Notes under the pieces: model-generated
What the model saw: only the letters and a program-made list of their open reading frames with translations
What the model was told of the DNA's origin: nothing
Database searches by the model: none
Position numbers and translations under genes: made by a program
Assembly (NCBI RefSeq): GCF_029837695.1
Contig: NZ_JAOEEA010000002.1
Span: 124,001 to 188,000 of the forward strand
Direction of reading: 5' to 3'
Origin: Pseudomonas sp. GD04019
GTDB lineage: Bacteria; Pseudomonadota; Gammaproteobacteria; Pseudomonadales; Pseudomonadaceae
DNA: 64,000 nucleotides
Shown: piece after piece, positions 45,678-55,004 of the stretch
Layout of the letters: every line of letters begins with the position of its first letter
Position numbering within the stretch: position 1 is the stretch's first letter

Positions 45678-46445
45678 ATGCCCAACCCGTTTCAATCCCC
45701 GTGCTTGGTTCGCCTCGCCGCCTTGCTGTGCGCCGTCCTGGCCTGGCAGATGGCCGGCGCCGCCACGCCCGTGCAGGAGTACCGCGTGGGTGTGGAGGAG
45801 GTGGACTACTACCCGATCTACTCGGCCGTGCCGCCGGACAACCACTACCGCGGCTACGCCCGTGACCTGCTGGACCTGTTCGCCGCCCGCGAGAACCTGC
45901 GCCTGACCTACGTGGCGCTGCCGGTGCGCCGGCTGTCGCACGCCTACCGCGCCGGCCAGCTGGACCTGGTGTTCCCCGACAACCCGCGCTGGGAGGCCCA
46001 GCACAAGCCGGCCAGCATCCGCTATTCGCAACCGGTGCTGCAATTCCAGGACGCCATGCTGGTGCTGCCCAGGCGCCTCGGCCAGCCGCGCGAGAGCTTC
46101 CGCAAGCTGGGCTTCGTGCGCGGCTTCACTCCGTGGAAATTCCAGGACGACATCGCCGCCGGCCGCGTCAGCATCCACGAGTCGCCCAACCCCGAGGGGC
46201 TGATCCGCATGACCCTGGCTGGCTATATCGACGCCGCCAACATGGCGCGCCAGGTGGCGCACTTCCACCTCAAGCGCCTGGGCCGGCCGGACAGCCTCGT
46301 GCCGGAGCCGGTCCTGTTGCCGCTGCGCGACAGCTACTACCACCTGTCGAGCATCCGCCATCCGCAGCTGATCCAGCGTTTCGATGCCTTCCTGCTGCGC
46401 GAGCAGCAGGCGGTGCAGGCGCTGAAAGACAAGTACGAACTCTGA
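45678..46445 (+). CDS. Periplasmic solute-binding protein
   Basis: A 255-residue exported protein with a signal peptide ending MAGAA (residues about 1-29). The mature part follows the bacterial SBP3 pattern, but loosely: YRVGVEEVDYYPIYSAVPPD, YRGYARDLLDLFAARENLRL, YRAGQLDLVFPDNPRW. No transporter genes adjoin. Proteins like this in Pseudomonas are often orphan sensors or binding proteins; the ligand is unknown. The start codon follows a perfect inverted repeat rather than a ribosome binding site. Confidence 0.8.
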   Translation: MPNPFQSPCLVRLAALLCAVLAWQMAGAATPVQEYRVGVEEVDYYPIYSAVPPDNHYRGYARDLLDLFAARENLRLTYVALPVRRLSHAYRAGQLDLVFPDNPRWEAQHKPASIRYSQPVLQFQDAMLVLPRRLGQPRESFRKLGFVRGFTPWKFQDDIAAGRVSIHESPNPEGLIRMTLAGYIDAANMARQVAHFHLKRLGRPDSLVPEPVLLPLRDSYYHLSSIRHPQLIQRFDAFLLREQQAVQALKDKYEL

Positions 46446-46527
46446 GCGGTGCTGGCCGCTTGGCACGACTTGCCCGCCGTGGCGAGTGGCGCGATAGTCG
46501 CAGGCCCACCCGGCGAGACATGCAACG

Positions 46528-47076
46528 ATGGACAGCTTGCGCAGCAACGGACTGACGCCGACCCTGGTACGCGGCGACCTGATCGACACCCCGCTCGGCG
46601 TGATGATCGCCCTGGTGGACGCCCAGGGCGCCCTGCAGCGCCTGGAATTTCTCGACGACGAGGTGCACGAGCCGGTGATCTGGCGTGGCTACCAGCTGCA
46701 GCGCGAAGCCGCGCTGGTGGCGCCAGTGGCGCTCCAGCTGGACGAATACTTCGCCGGCCACCGCCGCGAGTTCGAACTGGCCCTGGCACCAATGGGCAAC
46801 GCCTTCCTCCACGAGGCCTGGAAGCACCTGCGCCAGGTGCCCTACGGCACCACCATGACCTACGGCGCCCTGGCCCTGAAGCTGGATCGCAACACCTCGG
46901 CACGCGCCGTGGGCCGCGCCAATGCGGTCAACCCCATCGCCATCATCGTGCCCTGCCACCGCATCATCGGCGCCAACGGCAGCCTCACCGGCTATGCCGG
47001 CGGCCTGCACCGCAAGCAGGCATTGCTGGAGCTGGAAGGCGTGCTCACCCCGGCGCGCCAGCAGTCGCTGCTGTAG
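46528..47076 (+). CDS. ogt: Methylated-DNA--protein-cysteine methyltransferase
   Basis: A 182-residue suicide repair protein that removes alkyl groups from O6-alkylguanine. The active-site motif IVPCHRIIGANG holds the acceptor Cys, and VPYGTTMTYGALA and GYAGGLHRKQALL are the flanking family motifs. It stands alone, without an Ada domain. The 82-base gap before it contains nothing distinctive. The symbol follows the Ogt class by length and is not certain. Confidence 0.93.
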   Translation: MDSLRSNGLTPTLVRGDLIDTPLGVMIALVDAQGALQRLEFLDDEVHEPVIWRGYQLQREAALVAPVALQLDEYFAGHRREFELALAPMGNAFLHEAWKHLRQVPYGTTMTYGALALKLDRNTSARAVGRANAVNPIAIIVPCHRIIGANGSLTGYAGGLHRKQALLELEGVLTPARQQSLL

Positions 47077-47243
47077 GCGTTTCCGGTAGGCGCCGCAGGA
47101 TTCTTTACGCATTCTTAACGGCCAGGCCCTGGCCGCCAGGCGAGAATTGACGCGTCAGGGTGGTGTGCTGGGCGGTTTGCCTTCGCGCATGCCCACAGTC
47201 TCAAGTGCGGCGTCCGCCGCCACTCTTTCCCTGAGGTGCGTCG

Positions 47244-49145
47244 TTGAGTTCCAGCATCGCGGAGTTGGACGGGGTTTCCCGTAGCAAATCGTCATCCTTC
47301 GGCCTGCTGGTGGCCGCCATCGGCGTGGTCTACGGCGACATCGGCACCAGCCCGCTGTACACCCTCAAGGAAGTCTTCGCCGGCCACTACGGCGTGCGGG
47401 TCGATCACGACGGCGTGCTGGGCATCCTCTCGCTGATCCTCTGGTCGCTGCTCTGGGTGGTCTCGCTCAAGTACGTGCTGTTCATGCTGCGTGCCGACAA
47501 CGGCGGCGAGGGCGGGGTGATGGCGCTCACCGCCCTGGCCCGCCGCGCCACCGCCGCGCATCCACGGCTGAGTGGCGTGCTGGTGCTGCTCGGCCTGTTC
47601 GGCACCGCGCTGTTCTACGGCGACAGCATGATCACCCCGGCCATCTCGGTGCTCTCCGCGGTGGAGGGGCTGGAGGTGGCGCTGCCGGGCATGAGCCACT
47701 GGGTGGTGCCGGTCACGGTGATCCTTCTGATCGGCCTGTTCCTGATCCAGAAGCACGGCACGGCGCGCATCGGCATCCTCTTCGGCCCGGTGATGGTGCT
47801 GTGGTTCCTGGTCCTCGGCGTGCTCGGCATCCACGGCATCGTCCAGCGCCCCGAGGTGCTGCAGGCGCTCAATCCCTGGTGGGCAGTGAACTTCTTCATC
47901 GCCCATCCGGGCATCGGCGTGACCATCCTCGGCGCCGTGGTGCTGGCGCTGACCGGTGCCGAGGCGCTGTATGCCGACATGGGCCACTTCGGCCGCAAGC
48001 CCATCGCCCGCGCCTGGTTTTCGCTAGTGCTGCCGGGGCTGGTGCTCAACTACTTCGGCCAGGGCGCTCTGCTGCTGGAGAACCCCGAGGCGGCGCGCAA
48101 CCCCTTCTACCTGCTGGCGCCGTCCTGGGCGCTGCTGCCGATGATCGGTCTGGCCACCCTGGCCACCATCATCGCCTCCCAGGCGGTGATCTCCGGCGCC
48201 TTCTCCCTCAGCCAGCAGGCCATGCAGCTCGGCTACATCCCGCGCATGCAGGTGCAGCACACCTCCAGCGCGGCCCAGGGGCAGATCTACGTCGGCGTGG
48301 TCAACTGGGCGCTGATGGTCGCCGTGGTGCTGCTGGTGATCGGCTTCGGCTCCTCCGGTGCGCTGGCCGCCGCCTATGGCGTGGCGGTGACCACCACCAT
48401 GCTGATCGACACCCTGCTGGTCGCGGCCGTGATGCTCCTGCTGTGGCGCACGCCGCGCTGGCTGGCCATCCCGCTGCTGCTTGGCTTGCTTTTGGTAGAT
48501 AGCCTGTTCTTCAGTGCCAACGTGCCGAAAGTCTTCCAAGGCGGCGCCTTCCCGGTGGTGGCCGGCATCGCCCTGTTCCTGCTGATGACCACCTGGAAGC
48601 GCGGCAAGCAGATGCTGTTCGCCCGCCTGGACGAGACGGCCCTGCCGCTGCCGGCCTTCCTCGACAGCATTCGCCTGCAGCCGCCGCACCGGGTCGCCGG
48701 CACCGCGATCTTCCTCAGCGCCCGGCCGGACGCCGTGCCCCACGCGCTGCTGCACAACCTGCTGCACAACCAGGTGCTGCACGAGCAGGTGGTGATGCTC
48801 ACGGTGGTCAGCGAGGACGAGCCGCGCCTGGCGCCGGAGCGGCGCTTCGAAGTGACGGCCTATGGCGACGGCTTCTTCCGGGTGATCCTGCACTTCGGCT
48901 TCATGGAAGAGCCCAACGTGCCGGAGGCGCTGCGCCTGTGTCATCTGGACCAGCTGGATTTCTCGCCGATGCGCACCACCTATTTCCTCAGCCGCGAGAC
49001 GGTGATCCCGACCAAGCGCTTCGGCATGGCGCCCTGGCGCGAGCGCCTGTTCGCCTTCCTGCAGAAGAACGCCAACAGCAGCATGAGCTACTTCCAGCTG
49101 CCGGTTAACCGGGTGATCGAGCTGGGCACCCAAGTGGAGATCTGA
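47244..49145 (+). CDS. kup: Kup potassium uptake protein
   Basis: A 633-residue inner-membrane K+/H+ symporter. [18 protein letters not shown] near residue 28 is the family signature, then [11 protein letters not shown] and [21 protein letters not shown]; twelve predicted spans are followed by a cytoplasmic C-terminal domain. The start is TTG 47244 ([10 protein letters not shown]) with GAGGTG 6-7 bases upstream; no upstream ATG fits. The 167 bases before it hold no gene. Confidence 0.95.
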   Translation: MSSSIAELDGVSRSKSSSFGLLVAAIGVVYGDIGTSPLYTLKEVFAGHYGVRVDHDGVLGILSLILWSLLWVVSLKYVLFMLRADNGGEGGVMALTALARRATAAHPRLSGVLVLLGLFGTALFYGDSMITPAISVLSAVEGLEVALPGMSHWVVPVTVILLIGLFLIQKHGTARIGILFGPVMVLWFLVLGVLGIHGIVQRPEVLQALNPWWAVNFFIAHPGIGVTILGAVVLALTGAEALYADMGHFGRKPIARAWFSLVLPGLVLNYFGQGALLLENPEAARNPFYLLAPSWALLPMIGLATLATIIASQAVISGAFSLSQQAMQLGYIPRMQVQHTSSAAQGQIYVGVVNWALMVAVVLLVIGFGSSGALAAAYGVAVTTTMLIDTLLVAAVMLLLWRTPRWLAIPLLLGLLLVDSLFFSANVPKVFQGGAFPVVAGIALFLLMTTWKRGKQMLFARLDETALPLPAFLDSIRLQPPHRVAGTAIFLSARPDAVPHALLHNLLHNQVLHEQVVMLTVVSEDEPRLAPERRFEVTAYGDGFFRVILHFGFMEEPNVPEALRLCHLDQLDFSPMRTTYFLSRETVIPTKRFGMAPWRERLFAFLQKNANSSMSYFQLPVNRVIELGTQVEI

Positions 49146-49205
49146 GCCCGGAGCGGCGTTGCGCCCGGTAGAATGCCGGCTAGAGCAACTTTCCGAGGCA
49201 AGGGC

Positions 49206-51566
49206 GTGGATCTACAGCAAGGCTTCGTCCTGACCCGGCACTGGCGCGACACGCCGGCCGGCACCGAGGTCGAATTCTGGCTGGCCAGCGACGCCGGCCC
49301 GCGCCGGGTGCGCCTGCCACCCCAGCCCTCGGTGGCCTTCATCCCCGAGGTGCAGCGCGAGCGCGCCGAGGCGCAGCTGCGCGGCGAGCGCGACGTGGAG
49401 CTGCGCCCGCTGGGCCTGCGCGACTTTCGCCAGCGGCCGATGCTCGGCCTGTACTGCCGCTCGCACCGCCAGCTGATCAAGCTCGACAAGCAGCTGCGCA
49501 AGGCCGGCGTCGACGTCTACGAGGCCGATATCCGCCCGCCCGAGCGCTTCCTGATGGAGCGCTTCATCACCGCGCCAGTGAGTTTCGCCGGCACGCCGGG
49601 CGAGGACGGCACGCTGCTCGACGCGCGGCTGAAGCCGGACGAGAGTTATCGCCCGCAGCTGCGCCTGGCCTCCCTGGACATCGAGACCAGCGAGCGTGGC
49701 GAGCTGTACTCCATCGCCATCGAGGGCTGCGGCCAGCGCCAGGTGTATATGCTCGGCGAGCGGCCGGAAGTCGCTACCGAGGTGGACTTCGACCTGACCT
49801 ACTGCAGCAGCCGCGCCGAGCTGCTGCACCGCCTCAACGCCTGGCTGGCTACGCACGACCCGGACGCCATCATCGGCTGGAACCTGGTGCAGTTCGACCT
49901 GCGTGTGCTGCAGCGCCACTCCACCGAGTTGCAGGTGCCGCTGCTGTTCGGTCGAGGCGGCGAGACGATGGAGTGGCGCGAGCACGCCAGCCACAACCAT
50001 TTCTTCGCGGCGGCGCCTGGCCGGCTGATCATCGACGGCATCGAGGCGCTGCGCTCGGCCACCTGGAGCTTCCCCTCGTTCAGCCTGGAGAATGTAGCGC
50101 AGACGCTGCTCGGCGAGGGCAAGGCGATCGATACGCCGTACCAGCGCATGGACGAGATCAACCGCATGTTCGCCGAGGACCAGCCGGCCCTGGCCCGCTA
50201 CAACCTCAAGGACTGCGAGCTGGTCACGCGCATCTTCGCCCACACCCGGCTAATCGACTTCCTCCTCGAACGCGCGGCCACCACCGGCCTGCCGGCCGAC
50301 CGCAGCGGCGGCTCGGTGGCGGCCTTCACCCACCTGTACCTGCCGGCGATGCACCGCATGGGCTTCGTCGCGCCGAATCTGGGCGAGAAGATGCCCCAGG
50401 CCAGCCCCGGCGGCTTCGTCATGGATTCGCGCCCGGGGCTGTACGAGTCGGTGCTGGTGCTGGACTACAAGAGCCTGTACCCGTCGATCATCCGCACCTT
50501 CCTGATCGACCCGGTGGGCCTGATCGAGGGCCTGCGCCAGCCAGACGACGAGCACTCGGTGGAGGGTTTTCGTGGCGCGCGCTTCTCGCGTACCCGTCAC
50601 TGCCTGCCGGCCATCGTCGAGCGGGTCTGGCAGGGGCGCGAGGCGGCCAAGCGCGAGGGCAACGCGGCGTTGTCGCAGGCGTTGAAGATCATCATGAATG
50701 CCTTCTACGGCGTGCTCGGCTCCAGCGGCTGCCGCTTCTTCGACACCCGCTTGGCCTCGTCCATCACCCTGCGCGGCCACGCCATCATGAAGCGCACCCG
50801 CGAGCTGATCGAGGCCGAGGGCTACCGGGTAATCTACGGCGACACCGATTCCACCTTCGTCTGGCTCGGCCACGAGCATGCCGAGGAGGATGCGGCGCGT
50901 ATCGGCCGCGCGCTGGTGGCGCGGGTCAACCAGTGGTGGCGCGAGCACCTGCGTGCGGAGATGGGCCTGGAGAGCGCGCTGGAGCTGCAGTACGAGAGCC
51001 ACTACCGACGCTTCCTGATGCCCACCGTGCGCGGCGCGGATGAGGGCAGCAAGAAGCGCTACGCCGGCCTGGTGCGGCGCGCCGATGGCAGCGAGGAAAT
51101 GGTGTTCAAGGGCCTGGAGACGGTGCGCACCGACTGGTCGCCGCTGGCCCAGCGCTTCCAGCAGGAGCTGTACCGCCTGATCTTCGAACGCAAGCCGCAT
51201 CAGGAGTACATCCGCGACTATGTGCGGCGCACCCTGGCCGGCGAGCTGGATGAGCTGCTGATCTACCGCAAGCGCCTGCGCCGCAAGCTCGGCGACTACG
51301 AGCGCAACGTGCCGCCGCATGTGCGCGCCGCGCGCCTGGCCGACGAGTACAACGACCGCCTGGGCCGCCCGCGCCAGTACCAGCGCGGCGGCTCAATCAG
51401 CTACCTGATCACCGTGGCCGGGCCCGAGCCGCTGGAGACCCGCGCCGCCGCCATCGACTACGAGCACTACCTGACGCGCCAGCTGCAGCCGATTGCCGAC
51501 GCCATCCTGCCGTTCGTGGGCGATGATTTCGCGCGCCTGGTCAATCCGCAGCTGGGGCTGTTCTGA
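49206..51566 (+). CDS. polB: DNA polymerase II (family B)
   Basis: A 786-residue polymerase used for replication restart and translesion synthesis. The proofreading exonuclease shows [17 protein letters not shown] (catalytic DxE) and [11 protein letters not shown]; the polymerase core has motif [14 protein letters not shown], motif [19 protein letters not shown] and motif [13 protein letters not shown] prefer GTG 49206 (product [15 protein letters not shown]) with GAGG upstream over ATG 49173. No LexA box was recognised in the short upstream gap. Confidence 0.96.
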   Translation: MDLQQGFVLTRHWRDTPAGTEVEFWLASDAGPRRVRLPPQPSVAFIPEVQRERAEAQLRGERDVELRPLGLRDFRQRPMLGLYCRSHRQLIKLDKQLRKAGVDVYEADIRPPERFLMERFITAPVSFAGTPGEDGTLLDARLKPDESYRPQLRLASLDIETSERGELYSIAIEGCGQRQVYMLGERPEVATEVDFDLTYCSSRAELLHRLNAWLATHDPDAIIGWNLVQFDLRVLQRHSTELQVPLLFGRGGETMEWREHASHNHFFAAAPGRLIIDGIEALRSATWSFPSFSLENVAQTLLGEGKAIDTPYQRMDEINRMFAEDQPALARYNLKDCELVTRIFAHTRLIDFLLERAATTGLPADRSGGSVAAFTHLYLPAMHRMGFVAPNLGEKMPQASPGGFVMDSRPGLYESVLVLDYKSLYPSIIRTFLIDPVGLIEGLRQPDDEHSVEGFRGARFSRTRHCLPAIVERVWQGREAAKREGNAALSQALKIIMNAFYGVLGSSGCRFFDTRLASSITLRGHAIMKRTRELIEAEGYRVIYGDTDSTFVWLGHEHAEEDAARIGRALVARVNQWWREHLRAEMGLESALELQYESHYRRFLMPTVRGADEGSKKRYAGLVRRADGSEEMVFKGLETVRTDWSPLAQRFQQELYRLIFERKPHQEYIRDYVRRTLAGELDELLIYRKRLRRKLGDYERNVPPHVRAARLADEYNDRLGRPRQYQRGGSISYLITVAGPEPLETRAAAIDYEHYLTRQLQPIADAILPFVGDDFARLVNPQLGLF

Positions 51567-51655
51567 GGCTAGCTGGCGGCAGATCGCCGCTGGCCAGGGC
51601 CTGGCGGTAGGCATCGAGGCGAGGGCAGGTGGGTGAAGACCGCGCTGGCGCTCGG

Positions 51656-52048
51656 CTATTCCTCTTGGCGTCCAGTGCCCTCGCGGTCGCGTGCGTAATG
51701 TCTGCCGAGCGGGAATGCCGGCAGCCAGGCTTCGCGGCGGAGGGTCCAGCTCTCGTAGGTCGGCTGCAGCTGGTCGGGGGCGTCCAGCGAGCCCAGGTTC
51801 ACTTCGATCTCGTCGGCGCTGCGGGCGAACACCGAGGAGCCGCAGCGCGGGCAGAAGTGCCGCCCGGCGTAGTCACGCGTCTCGCCGCTGATGCTTACCG
51901 CTTCCTCGGGAAATATCGCCGAGGCGTGGAACAGCGCGCCGTGGTGCTTGCGGCAGTCCAGGCAATGGCACAGGCCGACTCGGTAAGGGCGCCCCGAGGC
52001 CTCCAGGCGCACGTTGCCGCACAGGCAGCCGCCGGTGAATCGTTGCAT
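51656..52048 (-). CDS. GFA-family zinc protein
   Basis: A 130-residue protein of the glutathione-dependent formaldehyde-activating (CENP-V/GFA) fold. The zinc ligands are visible as GGCLCGNVR, CHCLDCRK and FCPRCGSSVF. AGAGGAGATG precedes ATG 52048. The true reaction of most GFA proteins is unknown, so no substrate is claimed. Confidence 0.9.
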   Translation of the reverse strand: MQRFTGGCLCGNVRLEASGRPYRVGLCHCLDCRKHHGALFHASAIFPEEAVSISGETRDYAGRHFCPRCGSSVFARSADEIEVNLGSLDAPDQLQPTYESWTLRREAWLPAFPLGRHYARDREGTGRQEE

Positions 52049-52533
52049 GGCGCATCTCCTCTGCTAATCGTTTGTCGTTGGGTGACGTTAGCAGCTGAAT
52101 ACCGGCAAGCGATGCTGGGCGGGAAGCAGGCCCGTTCAGGCCGTCGCCGCTGTCCGTTGCCCGCCCAAGTCGGAGACCCGCTCCGTCGCGCCTGCTCGAG
52201 TGCTACAGGGCAGATGGCCGCGGGCCCTGGCATTTGCATCCAGGCCCTGCAGCCGTTGGACCAGGCCTTCGCACAAATAGACAGGCATCACGGCTGGCCG
52301 ACATGTCCTTCGATCGCGCCTCTGTAGCTCTGAGTGCCGCAGGCCTGCTCCAGGACAAGCGATTGGGATGTGCTTCTGTTATTTAATATTGGAATATAAA
52401 AATAATTAAACAATATTTTTAAGGAATAAGAAAAATCCCTACTGTCACTCCACCCGGCCTACCCGCTGGGACCAAAGCCCACCTGTCCGACGGCTGAAGA
52501 TCCAGCCGCGGCGCCTGAATCGAGATCATGGAC
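52049..52533. other. Intergenic region before metQ
   Basis: No gene is seen in these 485 bases. A markedly AT-rich block at about 52377-52433, rich in ATATT/AATAT and nearly free of G and C, contrasts with the high-GC surroundings and probably holds the metQ promoter. GC-rich sequence of about 100 bases follows, forming a leader without a recognised riboswitch. Confidence 0.45.
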
Positions 52534-53316
52534 ATGAAGAAGACCTTGCTGTTGACCGCTCTGGCGGCTGCCCTTTCAGCCACTCTGGCGCATGCCGGAG
52601 AGAAGCTCAGCGTTGCCGCCACGCCCGTGCCCCACGCGGAAATCCTCGAGCTGATCAAGCCGCAGCTGGCCAAGGAAGGCGTCGACCTGGACGTCAAAGT
52701 CTTCACCGACTACGTGCAACCCAACCTGCAGGTGAGCCAGAAACAACTGGACGCCAACTACTTCCAGACCAAGCCCTACCTGGACACCTTCAACCACGAC
52801 CGCGGCACCGATCTAGTGATCGTCAAGGGTGTGCACGTGGAGCCCTTCGGCGGCTACTCGCTGAAGTACAAGTCGCTGGCCGATCTGCCGAAAGGCGCGA
52901 CCATCGCCATCCCCAACGAGGGCAGCAACGGCGGCCGTGCCCTGCTCCTGCTGCAGAAGGCCGGCCTGCTCAAGCTCAAGGACCCGAGCAACGCCCTGGC
53001 CTCGCCCAAGGACATCGCCGAAAACCCGCACCAGTTCAAGTTCAAGGAGCTAGAAGCGGCCATCCTGCCGCGCGTGCTGGACCAGGTCGACCTGGCCCTG
53101 ATCAACACCAACTACGCCCTGGAAGCCAAGCTCAACCCGGGCAAGGACGCGCTGGTCATCGAGGGCAGCGACTCGCCTTACGTGAACTACCTGGTGTCCC
53201 GCCCGGACAACCAGAGCAGCGACGCCATCAAGAAACTCTCCGCAGCCCTGACCAGCCCGGAAGTGAAGGCCTTTATCGAGAAGCGCTATTCGGGGGCCGT
53301 AGTCCCCGCGTTCTAA
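52534..53316 (+). CDS. metQ: MetQ/NlpA-type methionine-binding protein
   Basis: A 260-residue periplasmic protein with signal peptide MKKTLLLTALAAALSATLAH-AG. The mature part has KLSVAATPVPHAEILELIKP, DYVQPNLQVSQKQLDANYFQ and ALINTNYALEA, hallmarks of MetQ. There is no lipobox Cys at the cleavage site, so it appears soluble rather than a lipoprotein. No metN or metI gene is adjacent. ATG 52534 is preferred over ATG 52528 because GAGAT is at a workable distance. A terminator follows. Confidence 0.9.
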   Translation: MKKTLLLTALAAALSATLAHAGEKLSVAATPVPHAEILELIKPQLAKEGVDLDVKVFTDYVQPNLQVSQKQLDANYFQTKPYLDTFNHDRGTDLVIVKGVHVEPFGGYSLKYKSLADLPKGATIAIPNEGSNGGRALLLLQKAGLLKLKDPSNALASPKDIAENPHQFKFKELEAAILPRVLDQVDLALINTNYALEAKLNPGKDALVIEGSDSPYVNYLVSRPDNQSSDAIKKLSAALTSPEVKAFIEKRYSGAVVPAF

Positions 53317-53392
53317 GTGCGGTCCTTTCTTTTGTGTCGCTGCTGCCCACCGTAAACCACGGTGGTGAAGGCTGAACTGCCTTCTCCTTTTG

Positions 53393-53427
53393 ACGCCGAC
53401 CCGCGCAAGCTGGTCGGCGTTGTTTTT
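53393..53427 (+). terminator. Rho-independent terminator after metQ
   Basis: ACGCCGACC (53393-53401) pairs with GGTCGGCGT (53412-53420), 10-base loop, followed by TGTTTTTT. Confidence 0.85.
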
Positions 53428-53499
53428 TGTGGGATATGGAGGGGAGGAGAGGGAGTATCTTGGTCCATGCAGCTGAGTGAGATCGCAGCCCCCAGGGCC

Positions 53500-53634
53500 G
53501 CCAGCCACTTCATGCTGCAGGGAGGGAACATCCTCACCCTGCAGAAAATCCTGGGTCACTCCAGCTTGGCCATGACCATACGCTATGCGCATTAGATTCC
53601 GTAGCATCTGGCGGAGGCGGTGAGGCTTAGTCCG
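53500..53634 (+). pseudogene. Remnant of a phage-type tyrosine integrase
   Basis: The reading ASHFMLQGGNILTLQKILGH then SSLAMTIRYAH is the C-terminal catalytic region of integrases (HxxR partner lost, LGHSS and the Tyr in RYAH kept). Translation continues in the same frame as stop-IP-stop-HLAEAVRLSP, matching the usual ending after RYAH but with two nonsense codons. Upstream sequence is not integrase-like. It is therefore a truncated, decayed gene, about 870 bases from the 3' end of ssrA, a common integration site. Confidence 0.85.
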
Positions 53635-53655
53635 TCAGCAGGAGCATATCTATGC

Positions 53656-54420
53656 TCATCGCACGCCAAGGAAAATGAATAGGACTGCGCCAGCTGCAGA
53701 TACTGAGTACCTGAAGCCAAAGACTTTTCTTAGAGACTTGAGGGCTGCAAGGCGTGGGGCTGGATAGGACTTGTTCCGCAGTTGGAGCTGCCAGGTCATT
53801 CTCATTAGAGAGTATGTGTTCATGGCATCTCGAATGAGCAGGATGAATGTCATCAGCCCTGTGGTGACTAGCATAGAGGGCTGTAGCATCAGCGGTAGCC
53901 AAGGAGCGCTACTGCTTTGAGCTAGGTAGGCTGCAATACAACCCAGAGTCCATAGGAGCAGAACGTTCCTTCTCGGGAAAAAGCGCTGAACAGGCTGAAG
54001 CCATTTATCAGCTTGCTCTAGCTTGGTCGAAAACCAGCCTGGAATCTTCGACTCATCAACTGACAGCTGCCCTAAGCGTCTGCTGCTGGTGTTAGTGAAC
54101 CAAGCCCAGGTGTCGTCAGGCTGTTCTACGCCACTTATGTGCTGGGCGACTCTCTCGAAGATCACTGCCCGCTCTGGCCATCGAGAGCCGAGAGCTTTTC
54201 TGGTATTGGCGGGGGCTTCTAGCCGCCACTCTATTTCTTGTGAGTCACCTAGCCGGGTAACGACTAGCTTGAAGATAAGAGAAAGCTCGCCTTCTCGGTA
54301 AGCCGCACTGTAGACCTGAAGCCCATTTCGGTACTCCGGCTCTCTAGGGTCGCCGGAGTAGAAGTCCACTGTATATGGCAAGGGCTCTGTCACTTCTATG
54401 TCCATATTCGCGTGTGACAT
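53656..54420 (-). CDS. Hypothetical membrane protein of lower GC content
   Basis: A 254-residue protein from ATG 54420 (MSHANMDIEV; ATG 54405 also possible). Residues 1-150 look soluble and contain EWRLEAPANTRKALGSRWPE; hydrophobic segments follow near 158-174, 183-205 and 238-254. The family is not recognised. Base composition and codon use are clearly less GC-rich than the neighbours, suggesting transfer. It lies between the integrase remnant and the tmRNA gene and is probably cargo of the decayed element. Ribosome binding site weak. Confidence 0.65.
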   Translation of the reverse strand: MSHANMDIEVTEPLPYTVDFYSGDPREPEYRNGLQVYSAAYREGELSLIFKLVVTRLGDSQEIEWRLEAPANTRKALGSRWPERAVIFERVAQHISGVEQPDDTWAWFTNTSSRRLGQLSVDESKIPGWFSTKLEQADKWLQPVQRFFPRRNVLLLWTLGCIAAYLAQSSSAPWLPLMLQPSMLVTTGLMTFILLIRDAMNTYSLMRMTWQLQLRNKSYPAPRLAALKSLRKVFGFRYSVSAAGAVLFIFLGVR

Positions 54421-54448
54421 TTTGGGGACATTCCTATGTCCTGCTACG

Positions 54449-54486
54449 CAAAAGCCCCCGAGTTTCACTAGGAAAATCAGGGGCTT
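54449..54486 (-). terminator. tmRNA terminator
   Basis: On the minus strand AAGCCCC pairs with GGGGCTT across a 21-base loop, followed by TTTGC, 14 bases after the tmRNA 3' end. Confidence 0.75.
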
Positions 54487-54500
54487 CTGCTGTTCTGAAT

Positions 54501-54858
54501 TGGTGGAGCCGGGGGGATTTGAACCCCCGTCCGCCAGCTCTCCGCTATCGGTTCTACATGCTTAGCCATCTCTACTGAGTTAACTCCGCGCGGCCCGAGT
54601 GGCAGGGCGCTTGGAGCGAGCTGCATAAGTTTTAGCCGTTACACCTGCAGCGAGCTTGGCGGCGATCCTGTTCTATCTGACTGACCTAATCGTCGGGTTT
54701 ACAGGCATCCCCTAGGGTCAGCTAGCGGCACTTAGGCGGCTAGAGCGTAGTTGTCGTCGTTGGCAACTATAAAGTTGTGGCAGCGGATTTACGAGAACTG
54801 TCACCTACTCGGCATGCCCCTCAAGTTTTGCTACCGGCGTCGAATCCTAATCGGCCCC
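54501..54858 (-). ncRNA. ssrA: Transfer-messenger RNA (tmRNA)
   Basis: A 358-base RNA that rescues stalled ribosomes. On the minus strand the 5' end reads GGGGCCGATTAGGATTCGAC and the 3' end GGCTCCACCA with encoded CCA; GGGGCCG and CGGCTCC form the acceptor stem, and GGTTCAAATCC is the T loop. The tag reading frame at 54764-54732 encodes ANDDNYALAA and stop, the Pseudomonas tag. Its 3' end is a classic integrase target, consistent with the integrase remnant beyond it. Confidence 0.97.
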
Positions 54859-55004
54859 AGAACGGTCTTGCGAGGTTGGACGCGCAGTGTACGGCAAAGG
54901 TTCATCAGCGTCGACCATCGAACTGCCAGTACAATCCCCGGCAGGCACTGGCCGTTCGGCGGTCTTGTGCCATTCTCTTCAGATTAGAATTCGAGGAGCG
55001 ACGG

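Noticed and set aside
53362..53499. Intact small gene reading into the integrase fragment
   Set aside because: Its first part is the metQ terminator region and unrelated sequence; only the part after 53500 resembles an integrase, which continues past two stop codons. It is a remnant, not a gene.
54777..55004. N-terminal extension of the hybrid kinase
   Set aside because: The extended frame runs antisense through the first part of ssrA and lacks a domain, while ATG 55005 has AGGAG and begins a normal membrane anchor.
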